Numbered from the stretch's first letter, positions 38,570 through 51,005 are shown. The stretch: DNA of 64,000 nt from Heterobilharzia americana (GCA_944470555.2 OX104127.1:67851646-67915645); one strand, 5' to 3'. Made by a program: numbers and translations. The notes: generated from the letters alone by a model not told the origin.

Positions 38570-38700
38570 AGCTGTCGGGTCTCGTAGCTCAGTCGGTGGA
38601 GCACAATGCCGGAGACCGGGTTCGAGTCTTGCCGCAGTTCGAATTTTCACCTCAACTTCAACCACCACCCGGTATCAATCTGAAAGTACTTATTTTTCAT
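38570..38700 (+). mobile_element. tRNA-like SINE head without anticodon arm
   Basis: An A-box TAGCTCAGTCGG (38585-38596) and a B-box GGTTCGAGTCT (38619-38629) of an RNA polymerase III internal promoter are clear, but only 22 bases lie between them and no anticodon stem-loop fits. It is followed by GAATTTTCACCTCAACTTCA, pieces of which recur in reverse orientation near 38341-38375 and 59943-59960, so it belongs to a dispersed repeat. It is not a functional tRNA gene. Confidence 0.65.
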
Positions 38701-38904
38701 TAAGAAAACTGCTATCGAAAAAGATTTTGTCAATATTTATGTTCAATTGATCATCAAACATTTAAAAAGATTGTGATATCTTTAGAATAAAAAAATATTG
38801 GTTAGTTACTATTAGCGTAGCAAAATAAATACGGTAAACTTTTAGCTAATCGTATTCTCTTAGTTGTCGGGAAAGTGTTTTAAAATAAACACCATAAATT
38901 ACAT

Positions 38905-39335
38905 AGTAATGATGGATAGTGGCTAGCACTGGAATCCAGGAATCCAAGACTCGTCAACTGGATTTACCTGCTTCCTGGTGAGTAATGTTGTCCGCACCGG
39001 GAATCAGACTCGGGAGTGATCGCTTCAAACACGAGAGCGTTATCCACTACACCACCGAGCCACAATAGCTACCTCTTGTGTGACGGGTATAGTTTTATTG
39101 TTATTGCTTGTATTACACCGTCGTTGATTGGACCGAATTGATCAGTCTCTGTTGACATACGGAATCTTGTGTGGATGCCTCGATATTGCGCACCCTGGAT
39201 TCCACTGCTAGCCACTATCCATCATTAATATATACTTAAGAACACAGACAATATTGAGGCATCCGCACAAGAGCCCATACGCCACCAGAGACCGATCAAT
39301 TCGGTCCAATCAACGACGGTGTAATACAAGCAATA
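38905..39335. mobile_element. Foldback Sm-alpha-type SINE
   Basis: Left part on the minus strand: 3' end (TAATGATGGATAGTGGCTAG at 38908), hammerhead strand TTGACGAGT with an internal deletion, tRNA-like region (GTGGCTCGGTGGTGTAGTGG; GAGTCTGATTCCCGGTG) and 5' part at about 39120-39180. A plus-strand 3' tail follows at 39186-39232 (CACCCTGGATTCCACTGCTA), then plus-strand 5' sequence complementary to 39120-39175 (GACCGATCAATTCGGTCCAA, ending near 39322). This is the same two-armed design as at 37255-37725 and 62450-62866. Confidence 0.65.
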
Positions 39336-39415
39336 ACACTAAATACCATAAATCATATGAAACAAACGAGAAAATATCAGAATAAAACATTAGTAGTAAA
39401 ATGGGAATGTTGAAA

Positions 39416-39416
39416 A

Positions 39417-39448
<32 letters not shown>

Positions 39449-39483
39449 ATAATAATAATAATAATAATAATAATAGTAATAAT
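39416..39483. repeat. (ACT)n followed by (AAT)n microsatellite
   Basis: About ten ACT units (39418-39447) run directly into about ten AAT units (39448-39477). The AAT part may be the tail of a lost retroelement but no body is attached. Confidence 0.95.
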
Positions 39484-40868
39484 AGACAAATGGCAAACAC
39501 GACAATGAAAAAATGTGTTACGGATGACAAATTTTTTCTCCAGCTTGTTTAAAATTACTTTTTTCTTATGAGTTATTGAACTCCGTATGCACAGAAATGC
39601 TTTAATGGATACCGATAAATGTTCAAAATTAAGAACATTTCATCTAACAGTTTATGCGATTTCACTTCTGAGATTGTTCATTATTCAAAATAATCAGCAG
39701 CGGGGTTCTTTACTGTTCAGTATGATATTTGAAATTAATTTTCACATTATTTTAGTTAGCAAAGTGGGTGACCATGAAGTTAAGAAAGTCAACATTTTAG
39801 TTTCACTAGACATACATATATCCTGAATTATGCAAGCACTTACCATTCAGTGGTAAAGAATAACACCACTTATCATCGAAGGTTTCTGTAAAATCACCCC
39901 AAATACTTTGAAATAAACTAGTTATCATTATACACTGGATAATTGAATAGTTTTCACATAGATTAATTTAGTAAGTTAAGAAAAGTTGTAATTCATTCCA
40001 ATCACTTTTGGTATGAGTGGTTTAATTTTTAGGTGAAAAAAGTTTTCGTCAAAAGGCATTTTTTTTTGTAGAGATTACACAAAAATTGTATTTTTACTAA
40101 CAAAATGGAGTACCGTACACCAGCTGTTTACAAAGAAAGCAACAGATAAACTTTTTTTGCGTGTGGAGACAGAAATATATTATTAACATTTAGCATTACA
40201 GTCTGTATAGTGAAGAAATTCAGTCTTTCTATTGTAGAATGAAGTTTTCTAGGTCTTAGGAAGTTTGAACTAATTCCTTAAGCAACTCTACATCTAAGCT
40301 TTACTATTTTTGCCACTTATCACCAATATATGTCTGCAGTATCAGACAGACTAATGCTTATTAAACTTTTGTTGATATTATTAAGGATTATCTACGCTAA
40401 CCTCACTGTGAAACAATCTACCTTCCAATTTCATAAGTGAATGTCGACAATCTCATGTGATGATTTTCTTGCTAGTTGATTTTGAACTTTTTAAGTCAGC
40501 GATGGCTCCAATCTATTGCACTGATAAAACTGAAGTCCCCGTCAACTTAGATGGTACCTTAACTACCAATTGAACAGTGATTTGTCTGTAATGATATTTC
40601 CCCTCATAATTATTTTCATAAAGATGACAAAGTTTTATGATATTTAGCAGAAATAAACATTTTAATCCTGACTCTGTTTCCCCATAATTTATTTCAATGA
40701 GCTGATAAAAGTCATCATTGCACTTGATTTCTTACTTAGTATGGTCAGTGCATCCAGTTAATGGTGTTTTATTCAAGTATCTTGAAGATAATCTCTTGTT
40801 TTACATTTAGAAATTATTCAAACTTAATTATTTTCTTTCATTTGTAAATAATTTCGTTAACATGATAG
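39484..40868. other. PLD intron sequence, nothing recognised
   Basis: 1.4 kb of AT-rich DNA up to the branch and acceptor region of PLD exon B. Confidence 0.45.
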
Positions 40869-41068
40869 ATTCATCGTGCTGGAGATGCTATGCGTTCATT
40901 GATGTATCAGATGACATTAGATAGAAAAGAGAGTCAAAGAGTACTGGATGATCAAATGAGTCCAGCTTATTGTGAATCAAAATGGGGCAACTTTGAGAAT
41001 GATGCAAATTTTATCTATGATAATCCTGGTTACGAGGATGATGCAGCAACAAATGTTATAACACGCAA
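40869..41068 (+). CDS. PLD: Phospholipase D, internal exon B (loop region)
   Basis: 200 bases; acceptor ACATGATAG|ATTCAT (phase 0) and donor CGCAA|GTATGT (leaves two bases). The peptide starts IHRAGDAMRSLMYQ and ends DDAATNVITR. It is acidic and polar with no catalytic motif, as expected for the poorly conserved insert between the two HKD halves of animal PLD. The two leftover bases plus one from the next exon (48736) make a Lys codon and keep the frame open, which is the main reason to link it to the recognisable PLD exons downstream. The 69-codon frame ending at 41099 overreads the donor by ten codons. Confidence 0.65.
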
Positions 41069-43297
41069 GTATGTTCATCATTCCAGTGTCATATTATAGT
41101 AAATATAAAGTTTGATTCCCTTTCTTAGTAATGTTTACTCTAACTAATAACTGAAGAAGAAATTAAATTTTTACAATAGCCAGTATACTTGTCTTTAATT
41201 TTTCAAGTGTTCATAGAAATTTCAGAAATATATTGAGTAGATGAATTTATAGGCTTAACCAATTTGACCAGGAAAACCAACAAACAATTATCATCATATT
41301 AATTTACAAGATTACAGAGTGCAAAAAGAATATACTTCCTTGATAATTATAAGTAGTTATACCATTAGTAAGTGATTATTGTTTGTAGCTTGGCAGTAAA
41401 TGCTGTCGAAGTTCACTTTCTAGATTCATTTGTTTGAAATACTTTGAATAACTAAGTGTATACGATTCTGTTTGTAAAACCAACTACAAAGTCATGCAGG
41501 TTGTTTGTACTAACTGTCACATTTTTAACTAATAAAAACAGACAATTTACAATCGGTTAAATATCATACTAACTGTACATAACTCATTCAGAGTTTATTA
41601 AGTAATCGTTTATTATTCAAGTATCATGATTGTTTGGTTATATAGATTTATGAAGTTTGAGAGGTGTACTGCATATTTTTCAGCATAAAAGTAAATCGTT
41701 CTCTATTGGTCATACTAACGTCTGATGAAGGTAGAAGTCATTAAACCTAGTCAAAGTCTAAAACGTTTTAAGAAGGGATTCATGGAAGCCATTTCACATT
41801 TTTGTCTTACTTAAAGATGCTGATTAACATTTCGATAGGTATCTAGAGAGTGGTGCAAACAACTTCCGTATATCTAATGGTTAGAATGTTTAAATTTTAC
41901 CAGATTACTACTTTGCCAAAATGAAGACTCATAAGTATGAGGTCTTGTGTGATTATTATCTTTCTCAAAATTTACTTAGTTCAGACCAGTGTTTGTTTTG
42001 CTTTATTATGCATGAAATTTTCTCAGTAGATCGTTTAGTGACCGTTATATTCTGCTGAGGGGAAACCAATTTCAATTTCCTGAGATTTATTTCAGTTGGT
42101 ATTTTAGAATAAATCCGGTTTTACTAGCTAATGAAAGTATAAAATATGCTCATATCAGCATGCTGCAAAAGTTCCAAATTGGTGTTTAAAAAGATAAAAC
42201 TCTCCAGTGAATGAGAAGAAATCTTAATTTATTCGGGATCTTAACGGTAGTTAAAGTTCGCTGAAGTTTTTATTTGTGCTATAAATTTAACCATTTTTTA
42301 ACTGATAGGTTGTGGGAATTGGCTTACGTCAAAGTGGTTTCCATCATATATCGATATCAGCCAAGGGACCGATAAAATCCTAGGGATAGTAAACAGTAAT
42401 TCTATCGCCGTCTTCAGACTCCTCTGCGCTACCCGACCAAGACTCCTGAGGGAAGCAAGTCCAGGACTCTTAGTTCTAAAAGCATTCTTATCGTTAGTTA
42501 GCGACTTGGCTGAAGGACAATAGTTCGCTTTTTCTTACTTCTATCAAATTCTATCAACTTATGTGAACATCAACCAAGTTTCATTGGTTAACCAAATGAT
42601 AGAAATCCGATTTGACAACTAGTTTTAAACCAGTCATCCTCTAAAATCCATTGGCTGTACTACTATACATTGTCTAATAGCAATTTATTTTTGGATGTAT
42701 TTTCCACAGTTTTTATGAAGAGCTGTGACTTGTGAGATAAATAAAGCAGGATATAAAGACAGTTATTCACTGACAACTTTTGACGATTTCCCTCTTATGT
42801 CTTTAATTAATAAACGTAGGAAAATTGTAACCACTTTTTTATAACCTAGAGGCTAAATGGCAACATGCACACCACCCAGACCTGATAGCCCTAACCCTGA
42901 TCCCTCATGAGGTCTTGACGGAGCTATATTGGTGAGTTCTAAAAGGGAGCCACAACAGCTGTTTAGTACTCATTCATTTTCACCTCTTCTCTGGCTGATT
43001 TTTTATGATGGAGTCCGTTTTGAAAACAGCCATTTTTCAAGTTTAGTGTATATTTTGATTTGTATAACAGTTATATCATTGCTATATATAGTACTAGTAT
43101 AGTCATGTAAGTGACCCCCTATTGTTTGTAATTACTCGAGAAAATGTGACAAAAAATGCATATTTTTCAAATATATATTACTACTATCAAGTGTACTTGA
43201 TTAAAAATTGTACTTCTGAAGTTCGCAGCAGGTTTCTACAATTAGCAACACTTCGACAAGTCAGGTGAAGTGGAAATTAATGCACACGGATGACTGA

Positions 43298-43301
<4 letters not shown>

Positions 43302-43339
<38 letters not shown>
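43302..43339. repeat. (TA)n microsatellite
   Basis: About 19 TA units in the PLD intron. Confidence 0.95.
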
Positions 43340-43341
<2 letters not shown>

Positions 43342-44446
43342 TCAAATTTGTAACACGAAAGTAGAATGGTACTTATTTCCTCCTTAAAGTATAAGATTAT
43401 CACACATTTTTATTTTACATAATATGAATACTTATATCACATTTTTTGCTAGCTAACTTATTACTTAGCTTAAACGGTTAGGGTTCCTATGACACAACGC
43501 ATTCGTTACTTTTTTAAACTAGTTTTTCTAAGGGAATAAAACGTTTCAAAATATTTCAATTAGGATTGTTATGATAAAAGTTAGACAGTTATACAGGTTT
43601 AAACTGCTTTTCATCCATCAAGGAATGAGAAAAAGTTGATAGTTTATGTTACTGATGCTCTGCCATCAAAAGTATCTAATCGATAGGTAGGGTTTCTAAA
43701 CCAAATAAATTCCTTTCAAACTTAGTGTTCTGTATATTTCTGATTAGAATATACATTACTCAATATTATTCATGGAACTTAGAATCGGTGAACACAAACA
43801 TCATAACATTAGGTTGAATAAAATAAGTATAACACTAATTAGCGTAAGGAAATAGATAAGAAACTAAAAGATAAAACTTAAATGAAAGGTGATCACATAG
43901 AACACTTTCATTTTTCTGTATTACATTAACACTAGTCTTGATTCTTAGCCAAACCTCATGCAATCTTATATTCCAATATTTTGTGATTTGTTAGATTCCA
44001 CACAAAGAGTTATGACACCCTAATAAATGTCAGCGCAAAATGGCTAACTTTTATTCATAAAATTTTATGTCGCATAAGAGGCACAAATATGCATGTGAGT
44101 ATATGCAGACAATGAGAATGTACATCGAATTACATAGTTATTATGATAAGCGATACGACTACTCCAGTTCCCTTAGGAAGATGTAAATCCATGAATTCTT
44201 TCACAACCAACTGTTTTGCTGTGGATTTTCATCATAAGGTACTTGAATCAACGTGTGAATACTAAACTGAATGAAGCGCAAAAAATTAATAGGATATGCT
44301 CATCTGAAAGCGCCCAGGAATAGTCAAAGTCACTGTGAATACATATCAACTGTTTACGTTTTCTACATTTTTTAACGCTGCCATACAGCTTCTCTTACTC
44401 TACTGCCTTTTCCATTTACCGATGATCTGAGCAACATTCATGGGTG

Positions 44447-44448
<2 letters not shown>

Positions 44449-44500
<52 letters not shown>
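44449..44500. repeat. (TA)n microsatellite
   Basis: About 26 TA units in the PLD intron, 130 bases from the RTE insertion. Confidence 0.95.
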
Positions 44501-44504
<4 letters not shown>

Positions 44505-44643
44505 AGTTATAGCAGTAACACTTTCCACTAGTGGTTAAGCAAAAACGTTTTACATTAGCTTATATCGAATAATGTTTTCATCCAGATAATTCAAACAGAT
44601 GATCAGAACAGTTTAGAAAAAGTCAAATCTATGATTGTAAATT

Positions 44644-47600
44644 ATTATTATTTGTCCTAGTGGAAAATGGGGCTTCAGTAGCACGCCTACAATACACTCT
44701 GTTCTCTGATATCTTTTCAACCTGGCTCCACCACAGCGCAGAAGCTCTCATTTCCTTCTCGCACCATCTCCTTCATGTCATCATCACCTTGGACGCCCAA
44801 CTCGTCGATTCCCATCTGAGTTCCACTCAACACCCTGGCCTAACAAGTGATGCCCCCAGTCGGCCTTCTCAGTAAATGCCCAATCCAATCCATCTCCACT
44901 TCCTTCCACTGCATATTTTTTGAATGATAGCTTCTTGGTTACTTCGTTAGCAGTCCAGAGTTTCTTGTTGCTTATTCTTGTTATTCTGGCCATCTGAACT
45001 TCATTAACGAGCCAGCGTAGGTGGCAGTTGTTGATGAATGTCTGTCTGTGGTTTGTTGGAAATGACTTTCGTAACTCACCAAGTCTCTGAGCCATACAGA
45101 AGCACTGACTTGACTTGGTTGGTGTTGAAAATCCGCATCTTGTTCACGCTTTATGCTGGGTGCAGAAGATCTCCACATTGGTTTCAGGTTAATGAACGCC
45201 TGTCTTGCTGTCCTTCCAATCCTGACTTTGACGTCGTTGTCTGTGCCACGGCCGCCCGTAGTTGAAACAATGCTCCCCTTCCTAGATAGGTGAAAGGGGT
45301 TACTTCTTTTAAGTGGTGGTGATTGATGGTGATTGGAGTTTGTTGTTGTTGGAGTTGTTGGTGCGGTATCTTCATCACCTCTGTCTTCTCTACATTCACC
45401 TGAGGTGAGTCCCATCTTCGCTGCACTGCCTCTCCTGTCAACTTGTTAGTTTTCGCCTGTACATCTTCACGTTTGTCCAACAAGACATCAGACACAAGTC
45501 ATCGGCGAAACCAAAGTCTTCTAGGTTCTTTTTCCCGGTCCAGCCAGCGTATCCCCCTTCTTCTCACAGCTCCCCACTATTTGTTGCATGATCCAGTCAG
45601 TCGACCACAATCAGGAATATCATGTGTGATAGTAGTCAGCCTTGTTTCACTCCTGTCTTCACTTCAAAGTCGTCACTGAGCTTCCCATTGTGAATTACTT
45701 GGCTGGCATGTGGCGTCTTCATATAGTTGTTGAATGAGATTGATAAAGGTTTGTGACACTGAAACTGTTGTGTTGAAGCAGTTGCCTGGTGAATTACTTC
45801 TCGGTCGACGCTGTCGAAGACGTGTTCAGAGTGGATGAAGTTGAGTTGAGGTAGAGATCGAGTTGACTTTCATTCTATACTCTGTTGTATGGTGATGCGT
45901 AGTGTAGCGTTGCAATTTGGTGCACACATGATTTGTACTTCCTGAATCCAGCCAGCCAGCTAGCCAGTCAGCCAGCCGGTCTTTTCCGGTAGTAGTTTTG
46001 AACACAGTGTATCCTCTAGTCTCTCCATGATGATGCGGCTCAATATTTTGCTTTGTTTTGGTGGGCAGTGGTGGGGCGTGATTGCGCGCCAGTTGTTGCA
46101 CACACTTAGGTCTCCCTTCCTCTGGAGTTTGACAAGGTAGCCCTTCTTCCAATCAGTTGGCAGCTACATTCCATTCCTTCCAGACCTTCTGCAATAGTGG
46201 TGTGGTGTGGTGTGGTTTGAGCATATCCTCTGTTGTCTCTGCGTCTGTTCTCAGTGCTTCTGGTAGGATTCCATCTGGTCCTGCTGCTTTCACACATTTC
46301 AGTGGCTTAATCGCTCTCAGAACTTTGACTTTTGTTGGAGGACTTGTGTTGAGTGGTAGTTCTGTGGCTGGGCTGCAGGTGGTATTTGTGGACGAAGTGC
46401 AGATGATGATGATGATGGTGGTGGTGATGGTGTTTGTGGTCGATTCAGGAGCTTTTTGAAGTGTTCAGCCATGGTTTACTTTGTTTCTCTTCTTCGGTAA
46501 TTGGATTCCCTCCATCATCTTTTATTGGTTTCATCTGTGTTGATCTCTTCCCTCACAGATAGATAGTAACCTGATTGTTTGATACAATGTTGTCAGGTCT
46601 GTAACTCTCCAACCAGCAGCCTGATGTGCTTCATTTGTCAATGTGTCATAGAAGTGTCTCTTGTGCTTCCGCGCACACTTCTTCACTTCTTTGTACAATG
46701 TAGTGTTTTATAGGTTGTATTCAGTTCCCCTTTTCGTTGTGCATCCTTGCACTGGTTCATCTTCTGTTTCACCATCCTCATCTCCCTGCTCCATCAGCTT
46801 CCATGTGTCCAATGAGATCCATTCCTTACCTTCTTTCTTCTTCATTCCCAATATGGTTATGCAGGTTTCTTCCCACATCTCTTTCAAAGACTTCCATTGT
46901 TCTTCCACACAGGTTTCTTCAGGGATGTTGCCCAATATCTCCCGTTTTGTCTTGATGGCTGATGTGAAGATTCTCTTTGTAGTTTCGTCCTTCAATTGAG
47001 TTCAGTTGAGTTCAGTTCCAGTTCTGTGTGTTGAACTTGAACTGTGGTCTATCACCAACTTGCTTGAATGCTTACAATTTGATTTTGAAGGTTCCTTGCA
47101 CTAGATAGTGTTCTTTGCCTACATCTGCTCTCCTTCTTGATCTGATCTTGTGTCATGTAGGCTGGCTGCGTCTCCACCTTCTTGAGATTGAGATGATGTC
47201 GACTTGATTTTTAGTGTGTTCTGGTGTCTGGTGAAATCGATGTCACTCGGTTTGTGGATATCCTTGTGCTTGAACACATTGTCTCCAATCACCAAATCGT
47301 TGAATGTGCAGAAATCTGTAAACAATTCTCCATTCTCGTTCATCAGCTGACCGAGTGCTTCTCGACCGATGATGAGTTCTCTTCCACTTCCTGTGTTGTC
47401 CGCTCTCAGTTTGGCATTCATGTCACCCAGTCATTAGAATTTTGATGTCGCCAAGTGAAGTGAAGTGAAGTGGTGTTGGGGTCTTGTCGTCCAGTGCTGG
47501 TTGCAGTTGTCTGTAGAATTCCTCCTTCTTCTCTTCCCTTCATCTGCATTATTTGTAGGTGCGTGGCGTAGCATTGTATGACTGTGACTTTCCATCCTTT

Positions 47601-48209
47601 TGAGTTGAACCTTGGTGTTATGATGGTGGAGGAGATTGGTTTCCACTGCATGAGAGATGGAGGGAGACAGAGAATGTGTGTGCCTTTTGGAGGGGACCTC
47701 ATGATATCTACTGCAAAACTGAGTGTGCTGTGTTCGTGGTTGTCGTGTCGTGTTGTCTGTGTGACAATATTGGAGTAGATTATTGACTCCTCTCGAGTTG
47801 ACAGTTTGGAGAGTGCACTTGCATTCCATCGATTTTCGCAAATTCGTAACACTTGAATGCGATACCTGCTCATCTCGTTTGCAATCTGGACAGTCTTGGT
47901 AGGTTCACGCATTGTGTGGACATTCTGTGTCGCCATGTTTACTTTCGGTTTGATGGAGAGAGATGAAGACATATCGGCCAATTGGCTTCTGGAAGGCTTT
48001 CACCAATGGCGTGATTTCACCTCTCCGATTGCAGTGGGAACAATATTGTTATTATTTTTTATATTTTGTTTGTGCTTTGAAGTGTGTGTGTGTGTAGTGG
48101 TTGTATTTGTTTTCCTGGGTAGGGTTGCTAGCCCTGTGCCCAACCTTCCCTCTTTAGTTGGGTTTTGGGACCGGCTAGTAACTAGTGAACTAGTTAATCA
48201 GACTAGGTT
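44644..48209 (-). mobile_element. RTE-clade retrotransposon, subfamily A, full length, dead
   Basis: On the minus strand it starts at 48209 (AACCTAGTC) and ends in a TAA-type tail at about 44655-44644. Endonuclease 47981-47418 and 47421-47119 (NVHTM, ICENRWN, MNAKLRADNT), linker 46995-46708, RT remnants 46297-45826, C-terminal parts 45495-44784. The RT core is shattered and a GGCT expansion lies at 45950-45978. Flanking repeats ATGATTGTAAATT (44631-44643) and ATGATTTTAAATT (48210-48222) differ at one base. It sits antisense to the PLD gene, in the intron between exons B and C. It is nearly identical to the copy at 15533-19055. Confidence 0.93.
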
Positions 48210-48222
48210 ATGATTTTAAATT

Positions 48223-48735
48223 GCAAGAATTAAAATGTAAGAATTAATGGATAAGTCACTCAGTGTATTAGTAAATCGAACGGTGGTATTTAACTTGTAC
48301 GGTAGTTTCAATCAAGACCAAGATATGTCATCAAAGTTCTAAAAGTTCTATCAAATATTTACAATGAGCAACTTTGGCATACCGCTTTATATGTGACTAT
48401 TTAAAACGATGATAAATTTCGTTACACGAGGTAATGCCGAATTCATCTTTATTCACATGCCTTTTAAGTCCATATATTTTGGGTTGTGCTAATATATCTT
48501 CCGTAAGATTTTAACCTGGCAGTAATAGTCTTCTGACATTGTAATTTAAGTGAATAAAAGTTTAAAGAAATAACTAGGAAATGTAAGCTCTAAACAAAAT
48601 ACCGACCTTAAGTATTGCTAAAAGTACAAGAGTGATATAATGTATAGATTTCCTCGCTACTTTGCTCAAACATTCTGCTTTGTTCGAAATCGAAAAATTA
48701 GTCTAATCTTATATTTTTGTTTATTCCAATTTAAG
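48223..48735. other. PLD intron sequence, nothing recognised
   Basis: 500 bases leading to the acceptor of exon C. The pyrimidine-rich end (TTTGTTTATTCCAATTTAAG) is the splice acceptor region. Confidence 0.5.
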
Positions 48736-48851
48736 AAAACTAGCTGCATTGGCAGATCTTTCACAGGCTGGTACACGATGTACATGGATTGGACAAGATT
48801 ATGTCAACTGGAGTTTGGTTGAGCCCCTTGCTAAAGAACATCCTGCATTAG
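48736..48851 (+). CDS. PLD: Phospholipase D, internal exon C (WIGQDY block)
   Basis: 116 bases; acceptor CCAATTTAAG|A and donor TTAG|GTAAGT. One incoming base completes a Lys codon from exon B, and one base (G) is left over and joins AT of the exon at 59418 to make Asp. The peptide KLAALADLSQAGTRCTWIGQ continues DYVNWSLVEPLAKEHPAL. TRCTWIGQDYVNW matches the W/F-x-GKDYxN block that precedes the PRMPWHD block in animal PLD1/2. The enzyme family hydrolyses phosphatidylcholine to phosphatidic acid and choline at membranes. The 60-codon frame at 48640-48822 is a shadow in another frame. Confidence 0.85.
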
Positions 48852-50084
48852 GTAAGTAGCTACTCGTAATATACACACTTTTTGTCATCATTGAATGCCT
48901 CATTCCTGTCTTCCAAATAACTTATTCTCTTGTAAAACCAAAAATTAAAATGTCTTAAGAAGATGATGAACAGGGTAGTTCGTGTCTCTTTCGAACGTGA
49001 GAATCAGGTGCAAACCACTTCATCGGCATAGCTTCTACTGTGTTCAGCTGACGAATAAGTATCTGCTTTTCTGGAGTTGGTTACATAGGCCACCCATAGC
49101 CTGTTCTATCTAAACGCTTCTACAAACCCTATTTTGCATATCTGTTAAGACAGAAAAGCCAATAATATCTCTATCCTTGAGTATCTGGTTATGTTGGACA
49201 TAACTGCAGTTTTACATAAAAATTTGAAAAGAAACAGAGATATACTCAGTGTTTAAAATGAAACTTCAGACATCTGTGCAGTTTGTGATTCTCAACGATT
49301 GCTTTATAGTTCTTGTGATAATGTTAGCTGGCATGTTGCTGGGAAACAAACTGTCGATGTGTAAAATGTTTGCTTTTTAAATCCCTAAAGAAGGTAGAAG
49401 TAACTAAAAACGAATTCATAGAATTCTAGGAATCCAAAAACATTTCCTAACCATAAGTATAAGTAGTCACTTGGGTAATTCCATCAGTTACATTATGTTT
49501 GTGATGATGAATCACTGTAAGGCAATGAATTCCATGTTATCCAGTCCTGAGTGTTGACCCAATTCTTTCGATCAGTTTGGAGTGTGGATATCAAGCAAGG
49601 AGACTAACCATCGTGGTTCATTTTAGTGGACTTGGGTTGTTTGGAGGCAACTGTGAGGAAGCCTTGAACCTCGATGATGAATCTCTTCGCTGAGAGGTCA
49701 TATTCCAAACGGATTGATAGAATTCGGTCAACACTCACGACTAGACAACATGAAATTGTTTCCTTTTTTAGTGACGAATCACAGTATCTAATCCAGTCCT
49801 ACATGAATTCAGTCGTGGCTAGAATAGCTCACTGACTGTAATATTGAGTGATGCGGATCAAGATGTCATATAGGACACCAATTCTGTCAAGATTGCAGAT
49901 ACTCTTTGCTGACTAGCGCCAACATGCACGAGATCTACGTCAAGCAGAACTTCTTGCCTGTTACTTCCAATCAACTAGCATTAAGATTAATGGAATGTAA
50001 AATTTTGTGATGACTAAAGATGGCCTCGACTGACATTACATACTTTACTTGCAAACTCTGCAGATTTGTGACATTACAATATTC
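48852..50084. other. PLD intron sequence, unrecognised repeat-like DNA
   Basis: The first 1.2 kb of the 10.6 kb intron between exons C and D. Parts (49560-49980) have balanced base composition and read like an old dispersed repeat, but no protein motif, tRNA-like box or ribozyme core is visible. Confidence 0.4.
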
Positions 50085-50222
50085 GAAGAGATCGGTCTCT
50101 GGTTTAAGTCTTAGTGGACAGAATATCACTCACTGGGATGCAGGTTCATCAAGCTAACAAGTCCCAAATAAGACAAAATGCGCGTCCTGGATTCCATTGC
50201 TAACCACTATTCATCATCATTA
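50085..50222 (+). mobile_element. Sm-alpha-type hammerhead SINE fragment
   Basis: Plus strand: GATCGGTCTCTGG, TCACTCACTGGGATGCAGG, damaged hammerhead (CTAACAAGTCCCAAATAAGA, CAAAATGCGCGTCCTGGATT) and the tail CCATTGCTAACCACTATTC. The CTGANGA core is CTAACAA and GAAA is AAAA, so it is inactive. Confidence 0.7.
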
Positions 50223-50927
50223 TAAGACGGTGAAATTGTTTGATTAAGCGAGATTTTGTTAGTGTTCTGGCTTACCTAACGGATTATTGGATATTCTCTT
50301 AAAAAAAAATAATCACGGTATCAATGTTTACGTTTATATTCGTGAGTGTACGAACGTTATTTGGTATATTAGTATACTGTATATGTTTCTGAATGTTAAT
50401 AAGATAAACCTGTTTATTTAATGAACTAGAATTGACTGTAATCATTTTAAAGTTGAATTTCAATTTGTCTGTCTAATTACAATTCACAGTATCTTTATTT
50501 GAAACGAGAAAATTTTCATACTATTTAACATTGTCAACATACTTAATTATTGGAAGATAACCTTTTTGTTTTAATTTCTTAAGTTGATTTTCATTTTTTT
50601 AGGCAAATGTTTTGGTATACTACATCCTCTATGTATTCACTTCGACTTCTAAGAGTCTACAAATTTCTGCAAATAATTGATCCAGCATTCCAGACATTTA
50701 ATTATATTACTACATTTGTTGTCTATTATTTATAGAATTCAATCTTCTACTTTGCCTAGGATCTTTCCAAAAGTAATTTGAAGGTGTGAAATAGACTTTA
50801 TTACCATAATATGCAAAAACTATTTTTATTTCTTCTTAGAATCACCTTTTTCCATATGACATTATTAGGGTTAACATCGATGATTTTACTGTGACCTTAT
50901 ATTTGATTATTGTTGTTTAATTCATCT

Positions 50928-50940
50928 ATCTATTCAGTGG
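50928..50940. repeat. Target-site duplication, left copy, of 6.4 kb composite RTE unit
   Basis: ATCTATTCAGTGG directly precedes the RTE 5' terminus at 50941. The identical 13 bases recur only after the downstream RTE fragment, at 57358-57370, and not at the 3' end of the near-complete copy (54166). Confidence 0.9.
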
Positions 50941-51005
50941 AACCTCGCCTGGTTAACTAGTTTACTAGTTACTAGCCGATCCTAAGCCCGGGTAAAGAGG
51001 GAAGG

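Larger units (their letters stand above)
41069..44630. other. PLD intron sequence with microsatellites
   Basis: 3.6 kb of intron between exons B and C. Two TA microsatellites are present (about 43302-43339 and 44449-44500). The stretch 42340-42540 and the stretch 42840-42980 are less AT-rich and may be unrecognised repeats. No exon is seen. Confidence 0.5.

Noticed and set aside
38580..38640. Possible true tRNA gene
   Set aside because: A- and B-boxes are present but there is no room for an anticodon stem-loop and no acceptor stem pairing.
39416..39483. Possible short tandem array resembling CRISPR
   Set aside because: Plain trinucleotide microsatellite without spacers.
41715..41760. GTCTGATGAAGG as hammerhead core
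   Set aside because: There is no stem II, no GAAA block at the right distance and no pairing partner for stem I.
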